From positions 15,885,501 to 15,949,500 of the forward strand of contig NC_065886.2 in the NCBI RefSeq assembly GCF_932274485.2: 64,000 nucleotides of DNA, written 5' to 3'. The notes under the pieces were generated by a model. It saw only the letters and a program-made list of their open reading frames with translations, had not been told where the DNA came from and searched no databases. Shown in pieces: positions 12,381 through 26,083 of the stretch (within the stretch, counting starts at the first letter, position 1; each line of letters begins with the position of its first letter). Origin of the DNA: Patella vulgata (Eukaryota; Mollusca; Gastropoda; Patellidae). The position numbers and the translations under genes are program-made.

Positions 12381-12589
12381 GGTCATTTTGGGACTAACAT
12401 ATGGATCAATTTTCATTTCATTAATTCGCTTGCGTGTAAGGGTCTTTAGTAGAAACTGGAAGACCCAGAGAAAACCCATGAGGCTGGACAGGTGAGCCTA
12501 CTTCTTGTCACGTACAAGTGGGGAATCAAAACCATGCCACTTGACACACCTTACAATGCAATGAGCATGCGTTAAAAAATCGGCCACCA
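12381..12589 (-). mobile_element. SINE-2, 3'-truncated
   Basis: The minus strand shows a gccgattttttaacgcatgc head, a gattccccac B-box area, the central ggttttctctgggtctt and agtcccaaaatgacct. The terminal cgttaaacccc is missing. Confidence 0.75.
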
Positions 12590-13100
12590 ACATCCCTTGA
12601 TGACTTAACTCCACTAAATATAAATATTATAACCATGGAGGAAATATGTAATGCTAATCCCAAAATGACAGAAGATTACCCCATTCTCCACCCCCTATGT
12701 CCTTCAGGACTGCTCCATCAACTTGTAAATACCCCCGATTTATATTAAATATACAGAGAGAATGGGAACCCTTCAGGACTAAATCTTATCGTTATGAAAT
12801 CCGGTTTGAAAGTTCTTAAAGTATGAATCATTTTTGTCAGTTTTATATATTAAATAAACTTTCAACCTTTTACTGCTACAATATGTTGTCACTGACTGTT
12901 TTTACTTCGTAAACAAAATATTGTTTATATCAAAGACTTTTTACTTAACTTAATCTGTAAGTGATTCAAAATGGAGTTTAAATTGTAAAGGCATGTATAT
13001 GTCATTTAATGAAATATAACAGGTTATTTACAAATGAATCTTGGGGTGAGTTACAACCAACTTCGACTAGTGACCAACCTATAAAAAAGCACACTTGCCG

Positions 13101-13340
13101 AGAGTGATTGGGTTTAACTCGACAAAGCCATATCATTTTGCGAATATTTTCATACAATTTTCAATAATTTGCTTTAGAGGGTCATTAGCAGTAGGGCGAA
13201 ACCAGAGGAACACACGTGGTTAGGATAGCAACTATACTCCTTGTAACCTACAAGCCTAGAATTAAAACCATGTCACATGACTCAATGACAGACCTTACGA
13301 TCTAAAGTGAATTTGTTAGACCACTGAACTATCCACCCCC
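13101..13340 (-). mobile_element. SINE-2, diverged
   Basis: Minus strand: a tggatagttcagtggtc head, a diverged gttttaattctaggc, a tgtgttcctctgg centre and a gagttaaaccca end. All blocks are in order but degenerate. Confidence 0.65.
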
Positions 13341-15770
13341 AACCCCTCCTTCGTGTTGACCGAAGGGAGGCTTAAATATTTCTGAAATTTTTTTAATCAA
13401 TAATTATTTAATGTGATCTTCCACAAAATTAAAGTATACTTTTCTATCCTAGCTATATGTACATATGACCACACCCTTGCCTATTTTGAACCGACTAATG
13501 TGTATAGTCAAATACCTTAAAAAAAAATACATGCTAAAAAATTACGAAATTGTGAAAAGAACCTGGGTTACCTGAATTAAATAAGACAAGTTCTTTCTTG
13601 GTAACATAATAAATATTTTTATATATTAGGATATATCAAACCCCATCACGGCTGGTTTGTAATAATTCCGCCTACATGTTTTGCAGTTACCTTTTGACAC
13701 ATATAAACTATTGAAATTAAACTTTAAATAATTGAATATACAATTTTAATCTAAAGTGAATATATAAAATACAACTTTTAAATATGTAATAACATCACAA
13801 AGTACTCAAATATGTCAATGTTAGTTGTTGTCTTTTTCTAATAAAATATGTACAATAAATATGAAATTCTTACCTTTGGTGCTAATTTCTATTAGGGTTT
13901 ATTTGTATCAGGTTATCTAAAAGTCAAGTCTAACCTTTATCAGGCACATTCTAACATATGTGACACTTACTAGACTGTGTCCATCTAAAAATTTAGCCTA
14001 CATTTTCTGTTAGCATTAAGCCATTTTACCACTCTAGCCTTATCTACCTTATTACTTACTTACTTACTTACTCAGTAAACTAAATGATATCACTCCAAAG
14101 ATTTTATTTGTTTAAATAGCAATTGTATCACCCTCGAACCAGACCTACATAATATACTTCTTTAGAAATTAATCTTGAAAAAAAGCCAAAATATTTCAAG
14201 TGTATAAAAGCCAAAATGAATAGGGAGAGAAAATTTCACCCCATATTTCTAAAATTATCACTTGCTATAGTTATTATTAGATCTTACTCAATGCTGTATC
14301 TCTATATAAAGGATAAATAAAATTAATGATTGCTTGGCCTCAATGGGTCGTAAATGAGCTATTATCTGGCTTTGGATGTAAATTTAAGACTAATAATTTA
14401 TGTAATGTTTTAATGTATGAGCCACACAAAATGCTACTTACAATTTTTAAGAAATTACAGAACTCGAAATATGGGAGTGTGTCATTAATTGTAAAAAAAA
14501 AAAAAAAAAAAAAATCATAAAAATCAGAAACATTGACCCCAACATCGAGATTACTGATACCAATATCTTGCTGTTGTACGACCATAGCAACGCATGTCAC
14601 AATGTACGACATCAATCATGTGAAAGGAGATAACTCAGCTTTGATTGGTAATTTTCACTATGACGTACGAGACTATGAGACTGAATAATCGAGACTAATA
14701 ACTAGTTGACGGTATATATTCAAAATAAAACATACCGTCTGACATTATATTGTTATAATTTTCTAGTACTTGCCAATCTCAAGAAATCTTGCAGTTATGA
14801 ATTATTCTACATAAACGTCATGATTTTTTTTTTGGCAATGTTCAATGGTTACTAAGTGATTTGTTGATTTAATGCCAAGTAGACATTACAAACAAATAAT
14901 ATTACAAAAGGTACCTGTTCCCACACGGCTTATCTAAAGGTGATAATTATTATTATTATATTCCTTGTCACAGAATATCGATTTACTAGATCTATTGATT
15001 TAGTGATTTGAACCCTTTATTAGATAATCACTCTTCTGTAAATAATTTGTTCAACATATATTTTGTTTATTCATTAGGATTTACAGGCATTTATAGGCTT
15101 TACATATCAATATTGACCTGATCTTAAAGGAGCTAAGTCGCTAATTTTTGGGATCTAGAAATTGACACAAATGGGTCGCAACGCATACAATAATGTAATA
15201 TGAATGTATATAAACTGATTTACATTCAATTACTGATTTGCTCTAAATTTCAAATCAATTAGGTTCGGCGAAATACACCAGTATTCTCAATCGAATTTCA
15301 ATCTCTAGCATCTGGTTATTCCAGTCTACGTCAATATTATTTATTGGGCTTGCTCTCCAGATAAGAATATAGCGTCACCGTTTGACATGACTTGTGGAAT
15401 ATGCCTAGCCTTGTTTTTCGAGTCCCTTATTACAAATAGCGCTGAAATGCATTATGGTACATGATTCGTGTACCAATTGTAAAATGTTTATTTTGTCTTA
15501 AATATTGGATATCAGAAGTCCATCTTTTCCCGGTAAGATCATAACATCAATGTTGATTTAAACTGACAAATAAATCGTGTTTTCAATGTCGAAGATTTTG
15601 GATGATATTGAGTTAGAGACTTAGCTACTTTAACTAACATTTTGTTGCATGTTGACTTGATATCTAACTAAGTGATACACTTTAGATGCCACCATGTTCA
15701 CACCGTGGGTTGACACTAATGATTCAGCAGAGTGTTTGACATGCTTTAAGTTGGAATGATAATGTCTCTT
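13341..15770. other. AT-rich stretch, no gene; A22 tract
   Basis: No gene was recognised. It contains a 22-base A run at 14493-14514 and a short (ACTT)n run near 14053. The A run might be the tail of an old retrotransposed sequence, but nothing upstream identifies one. Confidence 0.5.
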
Positions 15771-16111
15771 GGGGGTTTAACGTCCTAGTGTTCTCACTGA
15801 CCGTGTTAATGAAGACGGGCTATTTGGTAAAAGGAAATCAGCCAGCCCTACATCATGACAAATCAAACCAGACGTCCCGGAGAAAACCCACAAGGCTGGA
15901 CAGACACGTACAAGCGGGGAATCAATTTTATTTCAATAATTTGTTTGCGTGTAGGGGACTTTAGCAGTGGGAGGAAATTAGAGGACCCAGAGAAAACCCA
16001 AGAGACTGAACAGACAACCCTACTCCTTGTTACGTACAAGCAGGGAATTGAAACCATGCCACTTGATAGACCTTATGATCCAATGAGCACACATTAACCA
16101 TTTGTCCACCC
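15771..16111 (-). mobile_element. composite: SINE-1 tail joined to SINE-2 pieces
   Basis: 15771-15830 is a SINE-1 3' end in reverse (gggtttaacgtcctagtg, atgaagacggg). 15870-15930 is a SINE-2 centre and head piece (cccggagaaaacccacaagg, acaagcggggaatca). 15930-16111 is a second, longer SINE-2 with its head at the right. This is a mosaic from repeated insertion or recombination. Confidence 0.7.
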
Positions 16112-17802
16112 AGGAGGGAGAATTTCAGAGATAAGATCTTAAAACAACAAAAATTGGCATCTAAAAATATATTTTTTTAATGTAGAATCAATATATTGCA
16201 TTACAAAATAAATCTAAGTTAAGACGCTTTGAAGTCTGATGCAAGAATATGGAATAAAAAAAATACAATTCATACAAATGTCAATGTGACCATATATAAA
16301 CTGTTTATTATATTATAATGGATTATTACTTGCTATACTCTCTGTTGGTAGCATTCCCCAATATTACCCATTGGGGCTATTACTATTTCATTAATTGTTT
16401 CCTGCCAATGACCGCAAATAATTGCGGACATGCTTTGTGAACACTATAAAGGTTTCAAGAAAGATCATTCTTTATATCCACATTCAGTCATTATTATATG
16501 ATATATATCCCTATTGAAATAGTTTAATAAATACTGCATACATACCACATTCATTTCAACAAAAGAATATCTTAAACAATAGTTGTCCAAGTTTAGTACA
16601 TGTACTTGCGTCAGTATTAAATATCGAAGAATTGAATTTGGGAGGGTATACGTATTAATCATCAGGGTCATAAATCTCTAAATTGTGCAGTGACAATATG
16701 TAGTTTTGATCTGCCAAGATTTAATAGAAATGTTTCAAATGCGCAGAAGTGTAGCTTCCTGAATACAAAAGCCAACTTTCTTATGTGAACTTCCTTAATA
16801 TATACTCCATAATCAGAGAATGCAAATTTCAGAGAAACTAATGACCTCTCTACCAGAATAATTTTGTACGTGGTATCTAAAACATTTTGGATTTGGTATC
16901 TAAAACATGTGTAACTCTTTTAAAATTCAAATCCAAACCGTTGATTCCTTTAGCTTCGTTTTTTTAAAAGGTGTGGATGCTAGCAGGGTATGCTTAGTCT
17001 TATAAATACTGTAGATACGACTAGAGATACTAGAAGCTGAACTGCCTATATTCAAATACTTATTAGCTGTATTTAACTCTCAAATAAAGTGGCACATTTA
17101 TAAGAGCCAAATTGCAGTTTTATTTGATCATTTCCAATTAATAGACAATGTCAGGGGGGGGGGGGGGGCTATAAATTCATAATGTCAAATGAGATTCTGA
17201 GTAAATATTGTACCTCCAATCCTGAAATTCAAAGTCCATAACACAAAATGACAAATGAAATACATTTTGTGTTTTGTACCACTGAATGTGTCCCGTTAAT
17301 ATACAACTGAATGTTACAATAACAAAGTGTTCTGGAAGGTATAAGCTGCCTGAAACATGACATTATAACAATGTAACAAAACAGAGCAAAGTAATTTGAT
17401 TGAAATTTTTTTTAAAATAATTTTCAAAGTGTGATAAAACAATGTTTATCAGAGTATGTGATAAAACAGTAAGTCAGCACCATAATTGCTGTGCCACTGT
17501 GCTCCCTTATAATCAAAAGAGTGAGCTTTATCATTCAAATACGGTAATCAGAACTTTTAATAAAAGGTAGAATCAACACCATTGTGTTAAATGATGGCTA
17601 TTTTAAAATCTATCTATCACACAAACACAACAAGGATGATAGCATGTGAAATAGGATGAATAGAGGAGGGATAAGGTTTTATAGTATGGAATGAGGAAGA
17701 GAAAGAAGTAACATCAATCAGACAGGAAATTAGTTATCGAATACCTTTATGTAACTTGACATTCCATATATTCGAACATATTTACTTTCAGCCTGGCAGA
17801 CA
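16112..17802. other. AT-rich stretch, no gene; G15 tract
   Basis: No gene recognised. It holds a 15-base G run at 17154-17168 and a small perfect hairpin (ccgcaaataattgcgg) near 16411. Confidence 0.5.
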
Positions 17803-17990
17803 CACCGACTCTGTCATCAGGACTAAAATATGCTTCAATTTTATTTCAATAACTCTCTTGTACTTAGGGGTCTTTAGCAGTGGCCGAAACTGCAGTATAT
17901 AAACGAAGTTGGGCAGGCGACCCTACTCCTTGTCATGTACAAGTGGGGAATCAAAACCTCGCCACTTGATTCAATGACAAGAACTTTCAG
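17803..17990 (-). mobile_element. SINE-2 fragment
   Basis: It contains tcaattttatttcaataact, ggggtctttagcagtgg, gcaggcgaccctactccttg and acaagtggggaatcaaaacc, the SINE-2 body in reverse. Neither terminus is intact. Confidence 0.75.
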
Positions 17991-18342
17991 CCACACAACT
18001 TCCCCAGAAAAGTATGACATTAAACCCCATTTCCTTTCATTTCATTTAATTTAATTTTTTAGTTAAATTTCAATAGTAGTGAAATTGATTATTTGGCCAT
18101 CTGGTGTATAGAGCCTTTAAGTTATGTTCTAGGATATATGAATTGTTACACCTTCTCAATTCACAGTTAAACGTTACCTTTATGTATTGGTGGAACTTAT
18201 TATTAATTTACACAAGCTGATCCTCCCACTTAACAACTGTATACATGTATTGAGACTGTTACAGATGGTTTAAAAAATAATTCAATTTACTTAAACTCAT
18301 TATAGCCATGCTTCTATTCAATTTGATCTAACAAATTGAGTT

Positions 18343-18392
18343 ACGCTTGTACATGACGAACAAGGTCAAGTGGATGCTAAACCCTCTTTCAT
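18343..18392 (+). mobile_element. SINE-2 3' end fragment
   Basis: It reads gtacatgacgaacaaggtca and then gtggatgctaaaccctctttc, a diverged SINE-2 tail in plus orientation. Confidence 0.4.
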
Positions 18393-18593
18393 AGTTATGA
18401 AATTGATAATGCCTGCTTAAGATAGTTACGGAACTTTCTCCTTTAATCTATTATATAGCTTCAAGATTATTTAATATCATTACCTCTCAATCTTATTTAA
18501 TTTAATCATCATCTATTATAAAAAAATATCTTTATATTTGTCATTCTGTATGAATTTTTAGTCACCTGTTCACATAACGATTTTTATTTTATA

Positions 18594-18960
18594 ATGAAAT
18601 GAAATGGAGTTTAACATCCTACTGTATTAAATTGACTGAGCTATTGAAGACGGTCATACACCATACAGTGTGCTATGAGGGCATTTTCTGGTGTGGTTCT
18701 CCCCTTGTCAGAGGGCCTGACAAGGGACAACATATAGTCGTTAGGATAGGACAAAAAAACTGAGGTCCCCTGTAAAAATTGGCGAGCACCTAAAAAAAAA
18801 AAAAACCCAAACTTAACAGTTGGAATTTGATATAAGAGAAGGCTGCAGTGCCGCTGTCCGGGCAAAATTTCCCTCATCACACACTGTACGGTGTATGCCC
18901 GTCTTCATTAGCCCAGTTCGGAGCAGATCAGCAGCATATGTTAAACCACATTTCATTTCG
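18594..18960. mobile_element. inverted pair of SINE-1 copies
   Basis: 18594-18688 is a SINE-1 3' end on the minus strand. It abuts 18689-18960, a longer SINE-1 on the plus strand that starts inside the body (ctggtgtggttctcccc) and ends in gttaaaccacatttcattt. An A14 run interrupts the body near 18793. The tails point outward, so the pair could fold into a stem of about 90 bases. Confidence 0.8.
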
Positions 18961-19587
18961 CTAGATTATGATGTTTGTTAAAATCAGAAAATACAATGAT
19001 ATTATCTAACATTAATCATCCTGTAGATTGTCATATTGTACTATGGACTTCTATGGTTTTTTTCAAACTGTTATTGTGTGCAGTAGTCCCCCTGAATTTA
19101 CCTATATATAAACTCAAAGTTTCAGAGATTTCCTCCATTTCCATACCATCCAATATACCTTTTCAGCTGAATAAATTTAGCTATATGGGCATTCCCTTAC
19201 TTCCCTGTACATACGTGCAATTATTGATTATTTAATAGAAATAAAATGAAATGGCGTTTATTATCATTAATAACTGAGCCAATAGGGTAATACTGCATGC
19301 AGAGTTGTAGTATGAACACCAATCAACCAACATTAACTATTTAATAGAAAATATGCCTGTCAACATTGAACTATATCAAGGGGCAGCTGGTTGAGTTGAA
19401 GCCAAGTTCCCCAATATTAAAGGAACCCCTAAATTAGTTCTAAAGAAATTGTGTACAATAAAAAACAGTTCCAGCTATGGTAAGGCAACCAAGGGGCATG
19501 TGCCAGAATATCCCCCCTTTTCTCTGTTGCTGCAAGGACATACACCATTGACATTTTCAGCCAAGGGGCCAATGCAAGATTTATTCT

Positions 19588-19955
19588 ATCTGATTAAAAC
19601 AAAGATCCCATTTCATTTCATTTTTTATAGTTCAAAATTTCGTTTTACTTATCTTTACTACACTAGGATCTGGAAGAGTTGTTATCATTGGCGTGTTCTG
19701 GATGGAGTGAGGGATTAGCCAATGAAACGGTCTGTTAAGGCGAGCTTTCAGCGTGTGGTGCACGGAAATGTGGGTAACCCACTAGAAACATCAATGTTGA
19801 TTGATTAATCAAATCTCTGACATCATAGGGTCAAAAGCCGCTCGTATGACCTCTGACGTGACCCATCACTATAACCCGCCAGATCTTCATGTAGTGTAGG
19901 CCATCGAAAATATAAAAAAACGAAACAAAATATAGATCTGTATTTTAATCAGATT
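19588..19955. mobile_element. MITE-C copy 1
   Basis: Inverted ends: atctgattaaaacaaagatc at the left and a reverse complement ending tattttaatcagatt at the right. The interior (gatctggaagagttgttatc, catcaatgttgattga, gatcttcatgtagtgtaggc) matches 27356-27730 in the opposite orientation. About 370 bp, no ORF. Confidence 0.8.
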
Positions 19956-22900
19956 GAGTTTTATCCAACCCTGAACTACATACCGTATTCAATAATTTTT
20001 CAAACATGTCATCACTGCTCCCATCCTCTAATCTGAGGCAATAATCTTATCCCATATCAACCCAACAAGAAAAATCCATTTTCTATCAAAATTACTATTG
20101 TTAAGTTACTTAAGGGTAAATTGTGTAACAGCTGTTTTGATAAGAATAATAAATTTTGATAAATATATTTACATATACTTTATACTCTCTATATATTAAT
20201 ATCGATTCTTTTCAACATTCATATATTTATAATCAGCATATCGCTTAAATCTTTACATAAGCAAACGGTATGGTTTAAGGGCCTAATGTCGGTTCAGCAA
20301 TTTTCACAAGAAAAGAATGAAGCTACCATCCAAGCTAACAATATGAAAACCATCAGCATAAACCTAGCTTTTGTCATGTATGACCACGCCTGTCTGAACA
20401 AAACTCGTATTGGGGGAGCTTTTAGCGTACTGAGCAAAAATGAGTTTCACAAATAATTTTAAATTAATGAACATAATCCTTATAAGACATATAGAAATAG
20501 ATTTCACTAAAAATAAAAACACTTATATGGATATAAGGATACTTGTATGTGTATTGAAACCTAGCATGTTAATAAAATTCAGAAGCAGTATATCCACATA
20601 AGTGTGTTTAATTTTAATGAACATATATTTGAAAATTTTTCCCTGCCCACCAGTTCCCACGACCCTGATGATCACCAACACCTTGTCACATTACTCCCTA
20701 AATATTATGACTTAATGAAGTAAGTGCATGAGGCATGAGTGAATGAATAAATGAATGAATAAAAAAGTAAAGATTCTGAATTAAATGGTTAAATGATGTA
20801 TAAAATGAGTGATGAAAGTAATTAAATATAGATAAGTATAAAATATGTATATAATGCTAAGTAGATAGATAAGATCTTTTGATGTACATGTTATTGTACA
20901 TGTCAGACCGATAACGAGTATATATTTTATTTATTTTATATATGGTTGGATATTTTTATATATCCATACTTGTATATCTGCTCTTTTTCCTTTTGGCCTT
21001 TAAGGAACTATTCTTAATCAAAATTCTGGGAAATACAGAATTTATTCCACAATTTTCTCAAAGAAATATTCTCTTAAGGATTTTTCTTTTTAGAAATTAT
21101 AAACCAGAGTGTATATCTTCCTGTATAAATTACATAATTTGCTCAACTTAAATCAATAATTGAGTTTTTAAAATAAATAATCTGGACTCGACTTGTTTTA
21201 ATTCAAATATAATCAATAATCGTTTCTATTATTTTAATGTCAGATGTCAAAAAAAAAAAATGTTTAATCACGAATAAAACAGATCACTTAGCCAACATTA
21301 ACCTTTTATTTCTTTGATCCGAGTTCCGAGAAAAAAAAATCAGTTAATGTCTTCAAGACATTTGTTATAAAAGAAAGAAAACAAGCAATGAACATGTATA
21401 GCTACATACCTATATAAACAACAGTCTAATGTCGGACCCCTGCACGAACAAGTCTACTGACATCATGTCTAATTATAGAAATCATGTGATAGATCAACAT
21501 GTCCGAACATGTCACTCTGTTCACATCAAGGATGTTCAATATATATATATATATCTATATGTATGCAATATATATATATATATATAAAACGTACATGTAA
21601 GTAACTATTATGTGTATATACTCTTTCATTGGTCACATGACATTAAGAGTCAGGTTTTAGAGTATTGGCAGGCTGCCAGCTGGGTATTGTGTGAATTTAT
21701 TGACAAATTATGAAATAGGTTTGTAGTGTGTACAGTAATAATCTATAATATGTCTATACATGTAGGTAAAAGGTTGGTCTATATTATAATATATTTTATT
21801 GTTCAGGTATAGACAGGGTGTGGGAAACATGTACTATGTCATGTTAGCATTTTCTACTTTCAATTTATTCAGGGAGGGATAATAACATACAATAGATCCT
21901 ACACATAATAACTTCTATATTATGTATAAAGTATGTAACAGAATAGAAGTTAGCTACTCAAATAAATGATTTCTATTTTCAAACAAAAATGAAATTATAG
22001 TAGAACGCAGAATCCTTTAGAGACAATTTAATTTAACTGAAAAGAACAACACTCTGCAAACCTCAGCAGACTCCAGTAACCTACATCTAACCTCAGATGT
22101 ATGACGAATTCTGCCATTGGAACTACTTTCAAGTTCCAGGATTAAATATGCTGGCATCCATGAAGACGCCTGTGAAGAGTATTCTAACTCAAGAAACTGC
22201 ATATTGTTTGTTATGTACTTTATGTGCATTTGTTCCATGGAATCACATTCGTATTTATGGGCAGTGATATAAGGTCAACTTCTCACCATTTCATTTACAC
22301 GAGGTGTCACTGAACATAACTCCTCCTGTTATAAACACTTTTTAACAACAAACAAACAAAAAAAAAACCCCAAAAAATAAACAATCTGAAATATTTTGGT
22401 AGAAATTCAACAGATTATCAGGGGTTATTTTATGAGAATCACGAGAAAACATCACGGGTCATTTGATTATAAAATAAGTCATATCAGCATCATATCAATT
22501 AGAAATGGCCGCCTCCCACTGCAATGGCTAACAAATACTCATTTGGGTGAACATAACAAGAACTGTTCAGGGAAAATCAGACAGATGGCAAATGTATTTT
22601 AAATAATTACATGTAGTACATTTGAATTGTAAAATAATAATAACTGATTTTCTATTTCAGCTAAGAATGTAAATGGCAGAGCTATGGACAAAACAAAATA
22701 TTCCAAACCCATTGGTTTCTTGATAATTTACATGCAATATGAAATCTGGACCAACAGTAGGGTAGGTCTACGCCATTGTCAAATATGTTATATCGCAATG
22801 CAAAAATATCTGTTCAAATAAAGTATCATTTACTCATAAAGACAATAAATCTACCAATATTAAATAATGCAGGTGGGTCAAAGTCAATATTTGTTGAATA

Positions 22901-23440
22901 TCATCTGGTCATGCAGTCATCTTATAACTCCACAATGAGCTTCATTCAAATTAAATGAACAAAACTCTCCTGAGACTCCTACAGAATGCAAATTTGGTTC
23001 ATTATATGACACTTTTTGTCAAAAGCATTTATGCTGTCCAAATTAAGAACTTCTATCCAACCATTATTTCTGTTAATAGCTACTACTGATAATACCTATA
23101 AATTGTTCCGAAAGACAAACTGCAATGAGGGTTAGAATTAATTCTAATTGAAAATAAAAACAAAGATTTTTTGAAAATGTCAAATCTGTAAGTATTTATT
23201 TCTAAATCTACAGAAAATAAAATCAAGTCATAGGTTAGGTTAATACAAGGGAAACAACTCTAGAAAAAATTCAAATTCATACAAGTTTTACAATTTACTG
23301 ACAAACTTTTTTTTTTAACTTTGAAAAAGAAATATTGCATATAATGGTAAAAAAATAAAAATTCATTCCACCAAAACTTTCTTAAATAAATTCTTCATTG
23401 CCAAAAAAGAACATTAATCTATCTGGGACAATATTTACTA
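19956..23440. other. AT-rich stretch, no gene recognised
   Basis: It contains (TA)n runs at 21539-21554 and 21568-21586, a small inverted repeat (aaacacttatatggatata near 20515 against its near reverse complement near 20590) and an A/C-rich low-complexity stretch near 22350. No convincing exon or RNA gene was seen. Confidence 0.45.
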
Positions 23441-23443
23441 GAG

Positions 23444-23628
23444 CTATAATTGAAATAATGATAGGCGGCCGAGCAACAAATCATGCACCCACCAACATCT
23501 TAGTCCTCCACTCGTTAGTTGATCATCTTTAGAGTAAAAACCACCATCTGAGAATTTTACTAGAAGAGCAGAACAACTAGATACATTTTCACTGTCAGTC
23601 GTGTTACTGTTTATATGACAAAGCCTTT
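23444..23628 (-). other. possible terminal exon (weak)
   Basis: The minus strand has a ttttgtag acceptor followed by 61 open codons and a TAG at 23444-23446. The base composition is richer in G and C than the surroundings. The reading includes SSCSALLVKFSDGG, which faintly recalls the end of the second RRM in RBMS/Alan shepard-type RNA-binding proteins (PLLCKFADGG). That likeness is short and I found no partner exon, so chance remains quite possible. Confidence 0.2.
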
Positions 23629-24859
23629 CTACAAAATATTAAATTCAGTACTTTTTACTAATGTATACATCCAAAATTTCTATTTAACTGTGAAGAAGAT
23701 GTTACAGTTATGCAAGATTTTGTAAAAATGATTAAATCTAAGCTTGTTTTTCTAACCAGCAAATTCTATATAGAACATCTTTAAGCAGGTATAATTTGAA
23801 ATAATGAACTATTTGGTTTTCCATACTTATCAACCTGATTGGAACTATTAATATAAAGGATGCTGGAGACTACCACCATCATGACTACCTAAAGACTATA
23901 GCATAAAATGATGTATATGTTTGAAACAGTCCATAATGTGCATGGACAACAGGCAGAAGAAAAATGTTGTAAAACTAAGATAGATGAAGCTGTTTGAAAC
24001 AATCAATGCTGTTGATGCCAAGTAGAGGACAATGTTGTTAAACTGTAATTAAAGAAGATACCACCAGCTGTGTTCACATATTATATTAATACTGTAAACA
24101 CAACATGGTATCCTCCTCAACAATACAATTATCTCCCTTTAGTCTTCAAGAATTCAAATCAGACTTACCTCCCCTTAATCTCCAAACAAAACTTTATTTG
24201 AACAAATTGCACCCTATTCAATCAAAAGCACTTAATGGAACTATGAAATGTTACTGATGCTTTAAATCTATTGATAATAAATCTTTAATTTTTTCATTTG
24301 CAACTTCATATATTTAGCAACAAAAAGAGCTGAAATCATGAAATTATTGACAAACAATTTAACACAAGAAATTATTTAATCAAATCACTTATTATTCAAT
24401 ATATACCCTTCCATTCGTCAACTACACACCTTCAAGAATTCATTTGAAGGGAAAAAAGAAAGATCTTAACAAAATATTCTCTCTTCTTCATCAAACAGAC
24501 CCTATCTACTAAATAAGATTTTTTTCAACTTTTCGTTAGTCCTATCAATTTTTGACATTTTTCAATATAACTAGTAATAAATCCATTTCTGAATTCTCCT
24601 GAACAAAACTACAACAGCTAACATCAGATAAAAACAAGCAAATATTTTTTATGAATTGAAAGAAGCTAGATATAAATCCAAAATGAAAATTTGCACACAA
24701 ACTTTCAGAAGAAAATATCAATAAAATAGCACATCCAATGTACAAGAAAATCAGAAATACAGGTCCCTAGTTCAACCATGTTTAAAGCCATTTCTCTCAG
24801 TCAAACTCCAAAACTAAAACACATCCTAACAAGATGGTAGGCAACTCTAAATGTAGTAC

Positions 24860-25330
24860 AACTTAAAACTCTTCAAACTTGATAATAACTTCAAAGTTTG
24901 ACTAGCGCTAACTAATAAGAGAGGTCGTTTGGCGACCTGCTCACGCTCCGAGTCCAAGTTCAACTGATGGGGTCCCTCGTCAACAAACCTTCATATATGC
25001 TAGAGTTGAATTCTTGAGATGACAAAACAATCATTATGTCCGACTAAGTAACACGTTGGTCTCGCTTTTTCTGTTGACTTTCAACTATATTTACAAACAA
25101 GATGGGCGTGATGTGAGGGAATGCTGGTTTCAAGGCTTTGAGATTGTCGGGGTCTCTCATCCTCTTTCAGAAATAAGTTCTCCATGTGAGTAAAAATAAA
25201 AGCCTGGTAAATCTAGTCGTTGTCACCTTGCTCGTTAGCAGGTAATTAACGGATTGGTGCCAGGATGTAAGATCGCGACAATCTACGCGTCAGAACAAAT
25301 CGGGACGGATTTAGACCTGACTGTAAATAA
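24860..25330. other. GC-richer patch, function unknown
   Basis: This 470-base patch has visibly more G, C and CpG (cgacctgctcacgctccgag, agatcgcgacaatctacgcg) than the AT-rich DNA on both sides. No long open frame spans it. It could be a promoter or untranslated first exon, or an old repeat. Confidence 0.3.
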
Positions 25331-25660
25331 ATCTCTGCTATCAACATATCTCCATATATATAGAAAACTTCAAACAATGTTGTTACTTATATCCTATATT
25401 ATCTGTTAAATTGTGTTAAAGTCACATCTTTATACAATATGATTTCTTTTTTACACCTTTCATAGTATAAAAAAAAATAATTTGGATTACATGTGTCTCG
25501 TCACAAACAACAAATTTTAAATTGTTTTTATGATGTTTAATATTCAGATATCGACTGTCAATTTAAAAAAAAATTTAAATAAAAATTAATTAATTATTTA
25601 GTAATTGAATAACGAATCTTTATGACATAATGATACTGATTTTGTTTTATTCATTTCAAA

Positions 25661-25730
25661 TTCCGTCTTCATTAGCCCAATCGAAGAACAGTACATGTAT
25701 GACGTTAAACCCCATTTCATTTCATATCAA
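25661..25730 (+). mobile_element. SINE-1 3' tail fragment
   Basis: It reads ccgtcttcattagcccaatc, then gacgttaaaccccatttcat, the terminal part of SINE-1. Confidence 0.8.
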
Positions 25731-25903
25731 ATCAAATTATAAATGTGTATTAGTTTTAATCAAATGTGAGTTGCAATCAACAAATTTATTTATCAATTTT
25801 TTAGATCTATTTTAATGTTTAATGATTTCTAATATTTGGTAATTGAAAATAAAACAAAATTTCATAGCTTTTTTTTAAAAAAAAAAAATAGAAAGAAATT
25901 CAA

Positions 25904-26083
25904 CATAATTTTAATTTTTGTTCAAAATCAAACCAAAAGAAATAAGATAAAAATTGTTAAAAAACATCTTTATAGCTACTTCATATGTCTCTACATAATT
26001 CTAATTTTTATTCAAAATCAAACCAAAAGATATAAAAATTTAAATCTTAAAAAACATCTTTGTAGCTACTTCATGTGTCCTCT
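25904..26083. repeat. 90-bp tandem duplication
   Basis: Two head-to-tail units of about 90 bases share ttcaaaatcaaaccaaaaga and aaaaaacatcttt.tagctac. The even period keeps a short open frame, which I do not call a gene. Confidence 0.85.
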
